Origin: Harmothoe impar
Lineage: Eukaryota; Annelida; Polychaeta; Phyllodocida; Polynoidae
DNA length: 64,000 nucleotides
Direction of reading: 5' to 3'
NCBI GenBank assembly: GCA_947462335.1
Contig: OX381717.1
Span: 21,071,166-21,135,165, forward strand
Position 1 is the first letter of the stretch; the number at the start of each line of letters is the position of its first letter. The translations under genes were made by a program, and so were the position numbers. Shown here one piece after another: positions 1 to 12,398 of this stretch. A model generated the notes under the pieces. It saw only the letters and a list, made by a program, of their open reading frames with translations. It had not been told where the DNA came from and made no database searches.

Positions 1-4
1 ACGT

Positions 5-119
5 GTATTCACACCTACAGGTATTCACACCTACAGGTATTCACATCTACATGTATTTACCTATAGGTATTCACACCTACATCAAAGACTACAGTGATCC
101 ACACCTACAAGTATTCAAA

Positions 120-185
<66 letters not shown>

Positions 186-310
186 CCTATATATATTTAT
201 ATATACATACATATATTCACACCAACACTAAACTAGACAGGTATTTACACCTACAGGTATTCACATCTACAGGTATTCACAGCTACAGGTATTCACACCT
301 ACAGGTTATT
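5..310. repeat. 16-bp minisatellite interrupted by a TA microsatellite
   Basis: Degenerate tandem copies of GTATTCACACCTACAG cover both flanks (about 5-120 and 236-306). A long TA dinucleotide tract at roughly 123-183 sits inside the array. The window starts within it, so its left end is not seen. The open frame across it is repeat-derived. Confidence 0.85.
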
Positions 311-744
311 GTAATATATTCGCAATAGAAACAGAATGAAATAAAATGGCCATAGACAGTGTTGCTTACGTACAATTAAACTATTAAGGATGAATATTAC
401 ATGTGTTTACATCATCAGAAGTAGCTCTGGATATCCAAGCTACAATTGGGATAAAACCATATCTACACAGGGACCTTTAGCATATATGTTAGGTCTATGC
501 ATACATACTAATAGAACCCTTGCACTTCCCAGGGCGTTAGTTGACCCTTGTTTCCTAATTAATAATTAGTATTTGCTACTGATAAATGAAAAACTTTAGA
601 CATTCCCACCTTTTACATAGATGCCTGCTAGTCCGCCTGCCGTGCACTATAGAGTGTGTTTAGTAGTGTAGCAAAGCCGTTGACGATACATATTGTAGTG
701 TCTCAATATCCCACCACCTGCACCTCCTCTTGGGGAGTGGTCAT

Positions 745-1019
745 TTTTGGTTGGTGGATTCTGGGGGGGGGGGGGGAACCAAAAGGATTTGGAGCCCTTG
801 AAGGAGGACAGGACCAAAATAATTTTGACCCCTCTTAAGGGGGGGGGGCAAAAGAATTGCAGCCCTTTTTAGTGAAAAAGCCTGTGCATTACTATAGCTC
901 AAAGGGGGTCGGCCACGATAAATTTCAACCTGCATGGGAGGGTACCAAAAAAATTGTCGACCCCTGCCATTTTGGGGGAACAAAAATAATTTGACACACT
1001 CGCATGAAAATCCACCAAC
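745..1019. mobile_element. Short inverted-repeat element with poly-G/poly-C tracts
   Basis: The left end TTTTGGTTGGTGGATT (745-760) is mirrored by AAAATCCACCAAC (1007-1019). The interior is poor in coding potential and carries G runs near 765 and 841, with C runs just beyond the right end. The sequence just outside (GGGGAGTGGTCATTTT) resembles the terminus of the 18.1-kb element, so the true boundary may be near 733. A non-autonomous transposon is inferred; no transposase is present. Confidence 0.45.
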
Positions 1020-1800
1020 CCCCTCCCCCCCCCCCCCATTATAAAAAAAAAATCCCTTAATGTGCAGCATGTATAGAGCGCGGTGAGATGGACGGGTGTA
1101 GGGGACAGCATTACTCTTGACTTATTCTCTTTTTTTGCATAATATTATTGTCTTCTTCAAAGTGTTTTCCCTATTCTTACTGCCTTTGAGTTTTGAAAGG
1201 TGGTGTGAATATATGGATGTCACCTTGTTGACTCACCACCCTAAATAGCGCTGCCTCACTGCTACGTTAATATCCAATGTAATCAATATCTCATGCATGA
1301 ATGACACTGTGTGGGGTAAATGCACCTAAAGTCGGGCACAATGCTTGAGACGAACACTTGATTTTGTGGTTATAATTATTCAAACATTTTAAGCTCTTCA
1401 TTTGTGAACTATGATCAAGTTGAAGTGTTATTCTTTCCAAAATGGATACACTAGAACTCATGGTGAATCTACCCTAACCTATGTTACAGTCAAACATGCA
1501 TGCAATTTTGATGGTTGACACTGGGAAGTTCCATCTAGACGCTACTTGTGTAGTCTATGGTCTCTATCTGATATATTATTTCGTGTTTACAACTATACTG
1601 TTACGCTAAGGGTAGCACTACACATTCTTTGTGGGATGAATTCAGACAAAAGAAAGGCTGATCATGTCGTTTTAGGATATCAATGAAGATATCTAAATGG
1701 GCAATGCCATATTGTTAGAGATGACAAAGAAGTCAGCAATTAAGTGGAATAGATGAATAGTATTTATTGTAGTAAGTATAGCATACGCTGGTCGCTATGC

Positions 1801-2145
1801 TAGTGGCCGTGTCTCACGAACTTGGGCCAATGTGTTTTTCTATGACCGGGTGCTGTCTATGACTTGGTGCCATCTATGACCGGGTGCCATCTTTGACCGG
1901 CTATCTAAAATGCTGTTTGGAGGAATACATTTTTTTTAATTATTTTTTTTACAATTTTCATAAGGTTTTTACTAAGCTCTACATTAATGTGTACCGTTCT
2001 ATAGTTAAAGATGTATGCTTCCTTGCTAGCCGGTCATAGACGGCACCTGGTCATAGATGGCACCCAGTCATAGACGGCACCCGCTCATAGATGGCACCCG
2101 GTCATAGACGAAAACATTGGCCCAACTTCGTGAGACACAGCCTAG
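1801..2145. mobile_element. Fold-back element with tandem repeats in both arms
   Basis: The left arm begins TGTCTCACGAACTTGGGCCA (1810-1829). The right arm ends in its near-perfect reverse complement (2122-2141). Each arm contains three to five degenerate copies of a 17-18-bp unit built on GGTCATAGATGGCACCC, in opposite orientation, around an AT-rich centre of roughly 100 bp. Tandem repeats inside long inverted termini are the hallmark of FoldBack-type elements; the assignment here is structural only. Confidence 0.7.
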
Positions 2146-2475
2146 TGCTAGTTGCTGCGTGCCTCTATACTATCCTGGATATTGATTAGGAGCAGCGCCA
2201 CAGTGGTGGACAATGGATCTACACCCATACATGGTGGTCATGTACAATATACATACATATGTATTATAGCAGTTTAATGTATTCATAATGTCACAATAGA
2301 TATTGGCAATACACCGATTTCAGCCTAATGACCTACTCCTATAGTGTGTTTGCTTAATGATGATGAGGAATGGTTATGGCCGTTTAAAAGAAAGATATCA
2401 TTGTGATTTCTTGTACGATTGTTAAGATTGGTGTACATGATTGACAGTTTGATACATACTATAGCATTCTCTACA

Positions 2476-3129
2476 ATGGCACCAGAACAGAAGAAAGGTG
2501 AGTTGATCGGAAGATCGCATTAATGGGATTTAACTTGATAGACATAACGGTAATGGGAGACTTTCTAAAAACTGTATTTATTATCTTACATATTCTGATT
2601 AAAAAGATAAAAATTCATTTTGTATGTAATATACAAACAGAAATCCAAGTACCATGGTACATGCATGGTACATTGCAAGCTATACCTTTGCTACTACAAA
2701 ATACATTTTTATAAATACACTTATGTCAAAGAATTCTGAAAAAAAAAGTATGTGTGGGTTTTATGCAAAAAATAAAGAATAGGTGCAATATTCTTGTAGC
2801 ATCCATTTCTCAATAATACACATTCATAGTAAACAAATATAGTGTATAGTGAAAAGGTTCTGAACTTTATGTTCTATCACAACGACACAGAATTGATTAT
2901 GGCAAATAGAGATTCAAACCATATTAAATATATTATATTCATATGTATAATAGTGATAGACGTACTAGTTTTATTTATTAATTCCACCTTTGCTTTTCAA
3001 ATTTTCAAATGATATTGGTATTTGGAATGTAAAAAGAACATTTTACTCCTAGATTTGAAAAGATCCGCAGAGAGCCCTCTTGGAAGTTATGGACCTCAGG
3101 CTGGGCCTAACTCTCGACAATATTTGTGA
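2476..3129 (+). CDS. Candidate two-exon small protein (weak)
   Basis: An ATG at 2476 opens a 22-nt exon ending in a good donor (AAG|GTGAGT, 2497/2498). An acceptor CTCCTAG at 3052 joins it in frame to codons that stop at TGA 3127-3129. The peptide would have 32 residues, starting MAPEQKK and continuing with a Gly/Pro/Ser-rich stretch. The same frame reopens from about 3142 for some 45 codons to a TAG at 3282-3284, so a 36-nt micro-intron or another splice form is possible. The 3' part overlaps the end of the minus-strand heptapeptide-repeat exon. I recognise no family, and chance cannot be excluded. Confidence 0.18.
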
Positions 3130-3281
3130 GAAAGCTGTTAAAAACTGTTAAAATTGTGCAGCGAGTTACTCGCCATGGCTGCAATCATGCATCACTACGA
3201 CCAAGGGCATGATGCGATCAGATATCATGCCGTCCTCAAAGAGTTAAGAAAAATATCCAGCAGTTTCATGGGAGCAATGGC

Positions 3282-5128
3282 CTAGATTTTAGAAGGTTGC
3301 TTGCTTTTTTTATTCTTCTTAGTAAACAACTGCAGTAATTTCTTCCTTCTGTTTTTCTTTCCTGCTTTTCCAGAGGTACCACCATTCAATACCTCTTGGA
3401 AAGGCTCTGTCGTCCCAGTTAGACACTTCGTCACCTCTGAGGAAGGCTCTGTCACCCCTGGGAAAGTCTCTGGTGCCTTCAGGAGAGGCTCTGTTACCTC
3501 TGGGATGGGCTCCATTGCCTCTGGAGAAGGCTCTGCCAACCCTGAGTAAGGCTCTATCACTTCTACGGAAGGCTCTGCCACTTCTGGAATTGACTCCATT
3601 GCCTCTGGAGAAGGTTCAGGCACATCTTGGTAAGGATTCTTCACCTCTAAGGAGGGCTGTGCCACCTCTGGGAAAGTCTCAATTGCATCAGGAGAAGGCT
3701 CTGTCACACCTGATGAATGCTCCATCGCCTCTGGAGAAGGCTTTGTCAACTCTACAGAAGGCTCAGGCACCTCTGAGGAAGGCTTATTCACCTCTGAGGA
3801 AGGGCAAGACTTCAGCATCTCCGAGGAACGTTCCGGATTTTCTGAGGAAGCCACTGCTGCCTCAGGGAAAGGCTCCTTCACCTCTGGGTAAGGCTCGGGC
3901 ACCACTGAGGTAGGGTCAGAAACATCTGAGGGAGACTCTGTCATCTCTGAGGAAGGCTCCTTTGTCTTGGGGAGACGCTCCTTTACCTGCTGGGAAGGCT
4001 CAATGTCTGCTGAGAAAGGCATCATAACACTAGAGGAGTTGATGTCCAACTCTACCATTTCATGGTCCCCTGTTGCAGTCACCCATTCCAGAGAACGGAG
4101 TAACTGTACACCGTTTGTTCTACTGGTTTGGTCTTCATGCTTGTCGTTTTCCTCCACCCCTGATGAGCACAACGTTCCCTCTGGGGTCCCAACATTTTTC
4201 TGCAGACAAAATAGTGCTTATTTCTCATAGAGGGTTTATGTGTTTGGCTTCAGGAAAAAATTAAAGCATTAGCCTACGTTTTAGAAGGCCGGTTGAGTTA
4301 AGTGAATGACAAAAACTGAAGTAATAGCGATGGTAAATAGAATGTTATTTTTGAGCAGATTTGATTTATATATTCAATAGATATCAGATCTCATTTTCTC
4401 AGTGTTTATCATATTTACATTTGGGAGGGACACAATCCTGTAGTTGGTCAGTTTCAATTGATTGGACGTCCTTCCCATTGTATTTACTACTGGTGAAGAC
4501 ATACAACTCTTCGATCCTACAAGGACATCCTCTGTTGTCTTAGGGAGAGATTTGGTCAGCTCTGGGGAAGGCTTGGTCACCTCAGAAGAAGGCCCCTTCA
4601 TCTCTGAGGAAACCTCTATTGCCTCAGATAGAGGCTGGGTCAGCTCTTTGGACACCCGAGTCACCTCTGAGGAAGGCTGTGTCACCTCTGAGGAAGGCTC
4701 TGTCATCTTTTGGGAAGGCATCGTCTTCTCTGGGGAAGGCTTCTTTACTGCAAAATTTTCAACATTCATCCCTACCGCTTGACTGTCCTTGACTGTTGCA
4801 GTCACCTCCTCCGCCTGTTGACTAATGACCACCTGAAACAAGATGACAATTATTGGTTTAGCTTCCTTAAAAAGTGCAGTGGTTGGAAAAGGTAATTGTG
4901 ATTTTATATTCCATTCCCTTAGATTTAAAGTAATGGATTTATTGACGCTTAACCAAGACAAGAATTTATTCAGAACGGTCAAATGGACCATTACAACAAA
5001 TTAAATTTGATACTATTCATTAACTAACCATGTACAATAACTTTAACACATTCATTACCAATGGTCGCTTATTCTAATGCCACGAGTCTAAACATATCTT
5101 TGTGCTTGCTTTGCCATTTATAGCGCAA

Positions 5129-5214
<86 letters not shown>

Positions 5215-5492
5215 GTCATGGGATTCATACCAAAATTTAATCATTTCATTTAATCCGAGGCAGTTTGGGGGGAATTCAGAATTCGGGGTATACTTAGAAG
5301 GTATATGGCACCATGCTCTGGAGTTGGTTTAGAATATCAAAAATACAACAAACATTTAATAAGGTTTCATTGTACCTTGTTAGTTCTGCTTGTTTGGCCG
5401 TCACGCTTCCCGTCCTCCCCTATGGCAGAAGAGGTCTCTCTGTCATTAAACTCTGAAGAATTGGAATCCCCTTCTCCAATGGTCTCCTCACC
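3282..5492 (-). CDS. Pro/Ser/Glu-rich heptapeptide-repeat protein (3' exons; start not found)
   Basis: Three minus-strand exons chain in phase 0: 5492-5376 (acceptor TTTTCAG, donor AAG|GTACAA), 4832-about 4521 (acceptor TTGTTTCAG, likely donor CTT|GTAGGA) and 4199-3282 (acceptor TCTGCAG, stop at 3282). The last two encode tandem seven-residue units of the type EPSSEVT / EPSPEAM, repeated dozens of times. The protein ends in a strongly basic tail (GKKNRRKK..TKKNKKSK). Such sequence should be disordered and extended; no enzyme or membrane domain is visible. There is no start codon in the first exon, so it needs an upstream exon. Perilipin exon 7849-7775 also ends in phase 0, so these exons could be an alternative long 3' end of that gene. 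An AATAAA complement lies near 2971-2976. I am confident of coding, unsure of gene membership. Confidence 0.6.
5129..5208. repeat. TA microsatellite
   Basis: About 80 bp of uninterrupted TA dinucleotides lie in an intron or intergenic part of the minus-strand locus. Confidence 0.95.
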
Positions 5493-7012
5493 CTGAAAAT
5501 AAAATAAGGGTGGGTGAGCATATTTTCTGAGGGTCTCAATTTTTTATTTAGGCTTAGTCATTTGGGATAAGTCTGTGATCAACCACTTTTCGAAATGCGA
5601 TCCTAACCTTGCCATCTGGAGCTGTTAGTTAAGACGGAGGAATTGTATTATTGAGTATAATTGGTGCAATGTTTATAAACTGTGCAAGGAACATTCTAAG
5701 TATTAGACAATAATCTAAGTGTTGAGGCAATGTCCAAACATCAATATTAACTCTCATCAATTAACATTTTGAATGATTACCAGTACCCTTTTTTCAAATC
5801 AATGAAGGCTGATTACCATCTCCCCTGCACTATTATAATCTGGTCTCCTTTAGGCTATACTAGGAGCCAACATTGATATACTATAAGGGCCTCACAACAG
5901 GAGCATTATCTTCACTATGTACATATAACAAACATATATGTTTGTTGTGCTTTGGTACAATTCCTGAAATTGTTTTGGATCTTGTTATCATCTAAAAAGA
6001 ACTTAAGAAGTCAGTGCAGTCTGTGATTTCAAGAGGTTTATTAAAAGCAACTCTTATGGTTGTTCTGTTATTGGTCCACTTATTCATTGTATAGATATAT
6101 TCGATTGATTCAGCACCTGCATGATCATTTTAAGCAAGTATGTGTTTGGTTAGAAAGCACATGTGTCGTTTGCATACAACAGTAATAAACCTTTACATGA
6201 ATATCAACTCATTACTTGCCAATTGTTTTTCAATGAGTCCATTTAATGTAAAATCTTACACACAATGTATATTTCAATTTACTGTAGTAAAATTAGTTAC
6301 AAAGCCTACAAAATCCTCTCTTATTTAGTTTAGATCCAGCAGGGAAACTCTTGTGAGTCAAACAAATTCTATCAGATGTTTCTTCTTACTAACATGAGTG
6401 GCTGTTATATGTAAAATGACAATGTAGATACATGAAATTCATTCCAGCCCATTACTTGTCCTTTGTTTATCATTAAACACACATTTACCGTGCAACCGTA
6501 CATTTCTCATTGAGGAAGAATATACATTATGATACAAAATTGGCTTAGCGATGATATTTTACAGATTAGTTATATGTAATTGCACAACATCACACTTCAT
6601 GGAATATGCATCAGATGAAAATTATATTAATATGCAGGCATCATGGAGACAAATTCTCACAAAAATTCGAAGCTACACATTTAACTGGTGTCATGCAGAG
6701 GCTAACTCTAGTTCAGAGTGCTCAATACCTATTATATCTAAACATTAGAGTGACGTTATAACATATTTATATCTGTATGATGAACCGATGCAGTACCGAC
6801 CATTCAGGAATGCATTATCACACCCAAGCCAGCATGATGTATGAATGCAGCATTGGTAAAGTTACTTATCAGAGCTGCATCTATGCATCATATTGAGAAA
6901 AGGATTAAACAATATTGCAATATACAGACAATTAAGTGGTTATTGTGTTTTCTATGTTTTTGCTTGGTTATGCATTTAAATATTATAATCTTTAAATGGT
7001 GCTACCATGGTA

Positions 7013-10000
7013 TTATGACTTATAACTGTTGTCTACATTGGAGCTACATATTGATTTGCTGGTTGACATTTGAGTCTCTCTAGATGCTATAGACAACATT
7101 AAATATGGCATAAGCTGTACTGAGACTGGAGTGGAGCCCAGATTGGCTAGAATTATTGTGAGTGAGATAGTTAAAAGCACTGTTATCTGAGAGTTTCTAA
7201 TTTCAGAAAGCAGGACTTGGCTGTTCATGTTTGATGTCGTTCTCCAGCGATAGCTGATGGTTAACGTCCTAGTGGTCTGCAGAGAAAGGAAAACAGTACT
7301 TTATGAGGGTAAATAAGACTCCATAACGTTTTAAGGTTTAGATTGATAACTTCTCTTTTGGTTGAGGAGTATTTGACTATTTTGGTAATAGACTACTAAA
7401 CAGACTTTAGGGTAATTTAGAGTCATTTTTATCAGACAGTGTTCGGATTGAGGGGACGGTGGCTTGGTCCATATAAAAAAAACATAACTCTCCAAAACAT
7501 AATAAACATGGGGGGTGCCTAAGCTGAAATAAGGTAGATTGGAGTATTCCTGATCATGGAATGCATAACAACATTAATGAAAAACACTGCTTATTAGAAG
7601 GGAAAAGGATGGCGGTGAAGATCCACCAAGACCCCACCTAACCCATCTAGTAATAAATTAACTGGTTCTTAGAATATAACAATATAAATCACCCACTAGA
7701 GTAGTTTACAGATGATGAAACCATTCAGTTCAAATATGCATCTTATTGGAATGGGAATATCCTTATTCACTTACCATGTGCTTGTATTGTTGTCTTGAGG
7801 CTCTAGTCTGCCTTCTTTGCTGATGTTGGTTCAATCCTCTCCTCGTTGCCTGCGGGTGAGGCATCTGACTAGAGTCAAACCAAGAACTACTACAGAAAAG
7901 TTTTTCAGAACGTCAAAACCGAAATCGCAAGATTTTTTTTCTTCAAATGACAATAATAAGGGCACTCATCATTATCATAAATATCATAATTGTATTAGAA
8001 AAACGGTTGGTCGTGCGTTATAGCCTCAGAGAAGTCACATGCCGTTTGTTATAGAGTAACAATGCACCCTGAGCATGGCGCCACAGCGAATATAACTAGT
8101 CAGGCGTTGGTCTATGGCATACACATTAGATTAGCTACAAGCATTATGCTATAGTTACACACAGACGTTACACAGAGAAAAGAAACCGGGTCCAGGCTGC
8201 CTCCAGAATGACTCCCTTCTTTAGGGGAGCCTAGGTCCTCATGTGACTCCCTTAGATGAGTCAGGGAACTATGTGACTCCCCGAGGTGACTCCTTTAGGT
8301 AGGCCAGGGAGTCACCTAGAGGAGTCACAGGCAGTCTGGGCTCCCCTAAAGAGGGGAGTCATTCTGGAGGCAACCTGGACTCCCTTTTGACGCTCTTTCT
8401 TCTTTCTGTGTACCCAGTACAGTTTTATAGACAACAGACAACTCCCCTTTCACATCTCGACTGTCTGGTGTCCTATAATACACTCACATGCATTTGTGCA
8501 TCGAAGGCCAACAAACAGTGTCGACTTGAAGAGGATTGTTGTCTATTCTCTAACTATATATCTTCTAGATGTTCATAACACCCTACGTGTATCATAATGC
8601 TATAGCTGACCATTTTGTCAGTACTTTTGATAGAGTGAGCGCAGCTTCTACCAGGAAATGAACATACTTTTTAATGACTCTGTCCACATGGGAAAATATA
8701 TTGTTAGTTTACTAGTTAAAACATTGATTTGAAATTCAAATCCCTACTTGAACTGTTGACAAGATATAATTGCTTACCCCGTTTCATCGCGTTATTCTGG
8801 ACATTCTTTTTTGATATTTTCCTACTCGTGAACATATCTTTTGAAATATTATGATGACTTATACTGCTCCAAGATTACCAAGCAATTTACCATGGGTAGC
8901 AGAATGGCAATGTACCAAAGTATATTATTCTACGAACACTTCAAAAGAATATGATGCATCCATAGACTAAAATAGAACTTACTAGTATGTTTTCCACATT
9001 CTTCGGGGACTTGGCAGACATGCGGCGACGCACTTTATCACTTATGCTCACAAGCTTGCTGAAGGTGATATCGGTTGGTTTATTATCTGCTGGTCCAGTG
9101 TCTTCACTCTCCTCGGATGTTTTTTCTCCTTTAAAATATATTTAGAGTTATGTATGCCAACAGTACAGGCTGCAGTGGTTGCATAGCAGCAGTAGATGCA
9201 CTGGTCACTCACCAGCACTACATATTGTGTTTGCTAAGGAACAGTATACTCTGGTATGACCAATGGACAGTGCATCCAGAATATCTAATGATAAGAAATG
9301 TTTGATGGTAAGAACTGTAAACATGCACACTTACATTCCATCATCAACTTTAGTTCACAATTTCTTTCTTATACATTGAATCAAATTCATTCTTTAAAAG
9401 ACCTGGTCCTTAGTATTGCCTTGATCAAAATAAATTGTAATTGTATTGCCAGAGTGCATTATATCTATTGAACACGACAGTGATATTTCTTCTTTAAAGT
9501 TCAATGCAAAATATAGATAAAATAAATTCACAGTGGTCCTACCTTCCTTCTCCTTCTCTGGTAGGTAGTAGTCCACATACTGATCAGTTTTCTCTAAGAG
9601 CTGGTCCACTCTAGAGATGACTGCCTGTCCAGGTCGAGTCTCCAGGGCTGAGTCCAGTTTACCCTTACCATAGGACGCTGTAGCTGCCACTGTGTTGTAG
9701 GTGTAGTTTTTCACGCCAGTCACCTGTAGGGGTGTACAAAGTAGCTATACAACTTGTGACTACTAATAGTATAGGTGGGCCATATTAGTATCAACGAGTA
9801 GTACAAAGGTTGAGTCATACGATGCTAATGTTTAATATTCTGTAAATATACACTCAAAAAGTTAACTTGTCTCCAGAACCTTCCAAGTGACTGTCACAAA
9901 ATAAACAAGTCAAAAACCCGTCTAAGTGACAAGGAAGCGGGTCTTCTAGTCGGAGATAGAAGACCCGCGTGGTATGTGCCGGCCCAAAACCCAATGTCTG

Positions 10001-12398
10001 CCAGCTCCAGATTCTATTTGTGGGATGGTAACCTGATAGGCTAGACAACTATTGACTTGTTTATTTTATGACAGTCACTTAGAGACAGGTTTACCTTTTC
10101 AGTGTACTTCCACATCATTATATTTTGCAGATGAGAAATGTACAGTGATGCAAAGAATCAATTCTGTTTTGAAGTATGGTCTCAGTGCTTTCCTAAGATG
10201 AATCAATAGATTTCTGGTCACAATTCTATGAGGGGGTCCAGAGTCTTACATTAACACTGCGACATGGCTTTTTCTAAATGTAAGTGACATTGGACCTTAT
10301 GACAAAGAGAGGATGAAATAATAAGACAGTGATAAGGCATATGTCCTTTTCTTACAACTGAGAGATGATCTGACCTCCACCCCATTATAAGCCCACTCAA
10401 AAAAAAAAGTGGTTTCTCCTCACCAAGAACTAAAAATTATGACAAGGAGGCTTTTTGTCTTATTTTTTTTACACTCACAGGCTAAAATACATAGGAAAAA
10501 ATAGTTTTTCATGACCAAAATCAACAATTTAGTACTTGAGAGTTCTTTGGTCATTGAAAGTGGGAAAAATGTAAGTTATTTCTATATTACTCCTTTACTG
10601 GCAGTATTAATTTTCATTTGATACCAAATATGCCAATATTTGTCCATTTTTATGTTTTCATCAAAAATTAGCAAATAAAAAAGTTTTCCTCAAAAACTGA
10701 TTTCTGTGATGTGCGCAGTGATGAGAAAGCATTTAATTTTTTTGAGTGGCCTAATGGTCTATACTCACAGTGTCAGTGGTGTAGTCCTTGACAGTGTTAA
10801 CAGTGTCCACAGTGTACTGCTTGGTGGCACTGATGGTGTCCACAGTGTACTGTTTAGCAGCTCCCACCTTGTTGATAGACGTGTAAGTAATGCCGGTCAC
10901 TCTGTCAACGGTCGGCTTTAGGGTGGCATCATACAAAATTTTAGTCTCACCAACAACCTTAAAGGGGCGAGAAAAAAGGGACAGACAAGTGAGATATATT
11001 TATAAGCGAAGAGAGAGAGAAACATAAAGCCACTTTTAGGGACTAAATTGGAAAAGTAGCTCAGTGTTTTTGAGCCTCTGTCCAGCTTGGACATAAAGAG
11101 TGGAGTTCTTGGACATGGTTAAACTTCTTTGTCAAAGTTGGGTTAAAGTTTGCCATCACTGCAGTTCTGGAATTGCTGACAACATTATGTTAAAGTCATT
11201 TATACCTTTCATAGAGATAAATAAATACCAGATTCAATCCCTTACATTGGTCAGGCTTGCCAGCATACCTCCCTAATTGCCCCAAATCGTCTTCATGGGT
11301 ACTCAATTCAGAATAGATAAAAAGAAACAGAATGTTTTATTTACCTCTTCCGTTGGTTTAGCGATTAGTGGGAACTTCTTCTCCAGCTGGTCCAGCTGAC
11401 TGCAGGCCACTGAGTTGATAGCACCAACTGTAAAACAGAACAATGTGCAAACAGCATAAGAATCCAATAGTGTAAGCTATTAAGCAAGAAGCACAAGCAT
11501 ATCCCAGCCGTATGCCTACACATGGTATTATTTCTTGTCCGATTTACATGCTGTAAATGCTATGCATTTCATCACCCACTGTCTACCTTTTGCCACCATT
11601 AAGACATCAGGTATTTATACCTCAGTGCAGTTGTAGGTTTATTGTATCTTTTTTTATTATAGCATATATGCTTCATATATGTAAGATTCGCCATTGTAAT
11701 CGCCAATCAAGGTCCGCTGTCATTGGTTAAAAGGTGACCATGTAATACTCTTCTGTTCGCAACTACTGTGTGTATTGGTGCAATGCACTACTCTAGGGGG
11801 TATGATATGGTAAAGAGATTTTAATATATTAGATACAATAAACCTACAACTGCACTGAGCTTAGCAAGGTAAGTGGCAGACCCCTATCTAATCATTGTAA
11901 CAAGCCTCTTCCAGTATGGTGTAATATGCTTTAATTTATTACATGTATACTAATTATGTTCTCTGAACAACAGATGGAGGTCACTAGACCCTACTATTGT
12001 GACAAATTTGGATAAAATACGCCATGAAGCTCACTACATACATTTTTGATTATTGTATTTTGAAATATCATTCATGAATAAATACACTGCAAAATCAAAG
12101 AAAAATTGCCAGAGCGAGCTCTCCTTTTTTTTCCTTTTTTTCCTTGTAAATTGTAACATAAGGTCAACCTACTTGGCCGCTCCAGCGTGTTGGCCACCAG
12201 AGGGACAGCGGTGTGTGTGACCGTCTGTACCCCGGCCTCTGCCGTCTCCAGCGTGTACTTGATGTAGCGGTGGCTGTCCTTGGTCTGGAGGTAGATGGTG
12301 GCAAGCTGGCCGAGCGCTGTCTGTACTAAGGGTAGCGACCCAACCCGCTGTAGGAACTGCGGGTTGGTGCTTCTACTGGAGTCAACTTCAATTGCCAT
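7013..12398 (-). CDS. Perilipin-like lipid-droplet coat protein, seven coding exons
   Basis: Perilipins coat lipid droplets and control lipase access. Coding exons on the minus strand: 12398-12173, 11427-11345, 10957-10769, 9723-9543, 9128-8983, 7849-7775 and 7276-7013, all phase-consistent, giving about 387 residues (vertebrate PLIN2/3 are near 435). The ATG at 12398 has a strong context (AAGCCATGG) in an exon with a 5' acceptor at 12432. Residues about 15-75 match the PAT domain (RVGSLPLVQTALGQL.., KDSHRYIKYTLETAEAGV). Next come ACSQLDQLEKKFP and at least four 11-residue amphipathic repeats (KQYTVDT / KQYTVDT / KDYTTDT / KNYTYNT), the usual membrane-binding element. LLEKTDQYVDYYLP then leads into the four-helix region. 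The last exon's TRTLTIS..LLSEI resembles the vertebrate SRTLAIA..LLSNI segment. That exon's stop is the least certain part, because splicing onward to the heptapeptide-repeat exons is possible. A TATA promoter lies about 0.6 kb upstream. Confidence 0.85.
8173..8400. mobile_element. MITE with long inverted termini in a perilipin intron
   Basis: The left end (GGTCCAGGCTGCCTCCAGAA, from about 8190) is mirrored by TTCTGGAGGCAACCTGGAC (about 8363-8381). The inverted similarity runs some 45-60 bp inward and includes CTTTAGGGGAGCC. The interior repeats GTGACTCCC units. A second, diverged copy is at 44.2 kb. No coding capacity. Confidence 0.75.
9850..10108. mobile_element. MITE, inverted termini about 55 bp, in a perilipin intron
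   Basis: The left terminus ACACTCAAAAAGTTAACTTG is the imperfect reverse complement of the right terminus ending GTTTACCTTTTCAGTGTAC. Internal AAATAAACAAGTC and GACTTGTTTATTTT pair too. The centre contains a short hairpin, GCGGGTCTTCTA / TAGAAGACCCGC. A partial copy lies at 16.5-16.7 kb. Confidence 0.7.
10391..10752. mobile_element. Possible short inverted-repeat element in a perilipin intron
   Basis: CCACTCAAAAAAAAAA near 10393 is mirrored by TTTTTTTGAGTGG near 10737-10749, immediately before the donor of the 11-mer exon. The short A-rich termini make this weak. Confidence 0.35.

Noticed and set aside
3301..3913. Plus-strand frames of 82 and 146 codons
   Set aside because: Antisense shadows of the minus-strand heptapeptide-repeat exon, which has splice sites and a plausible stop.
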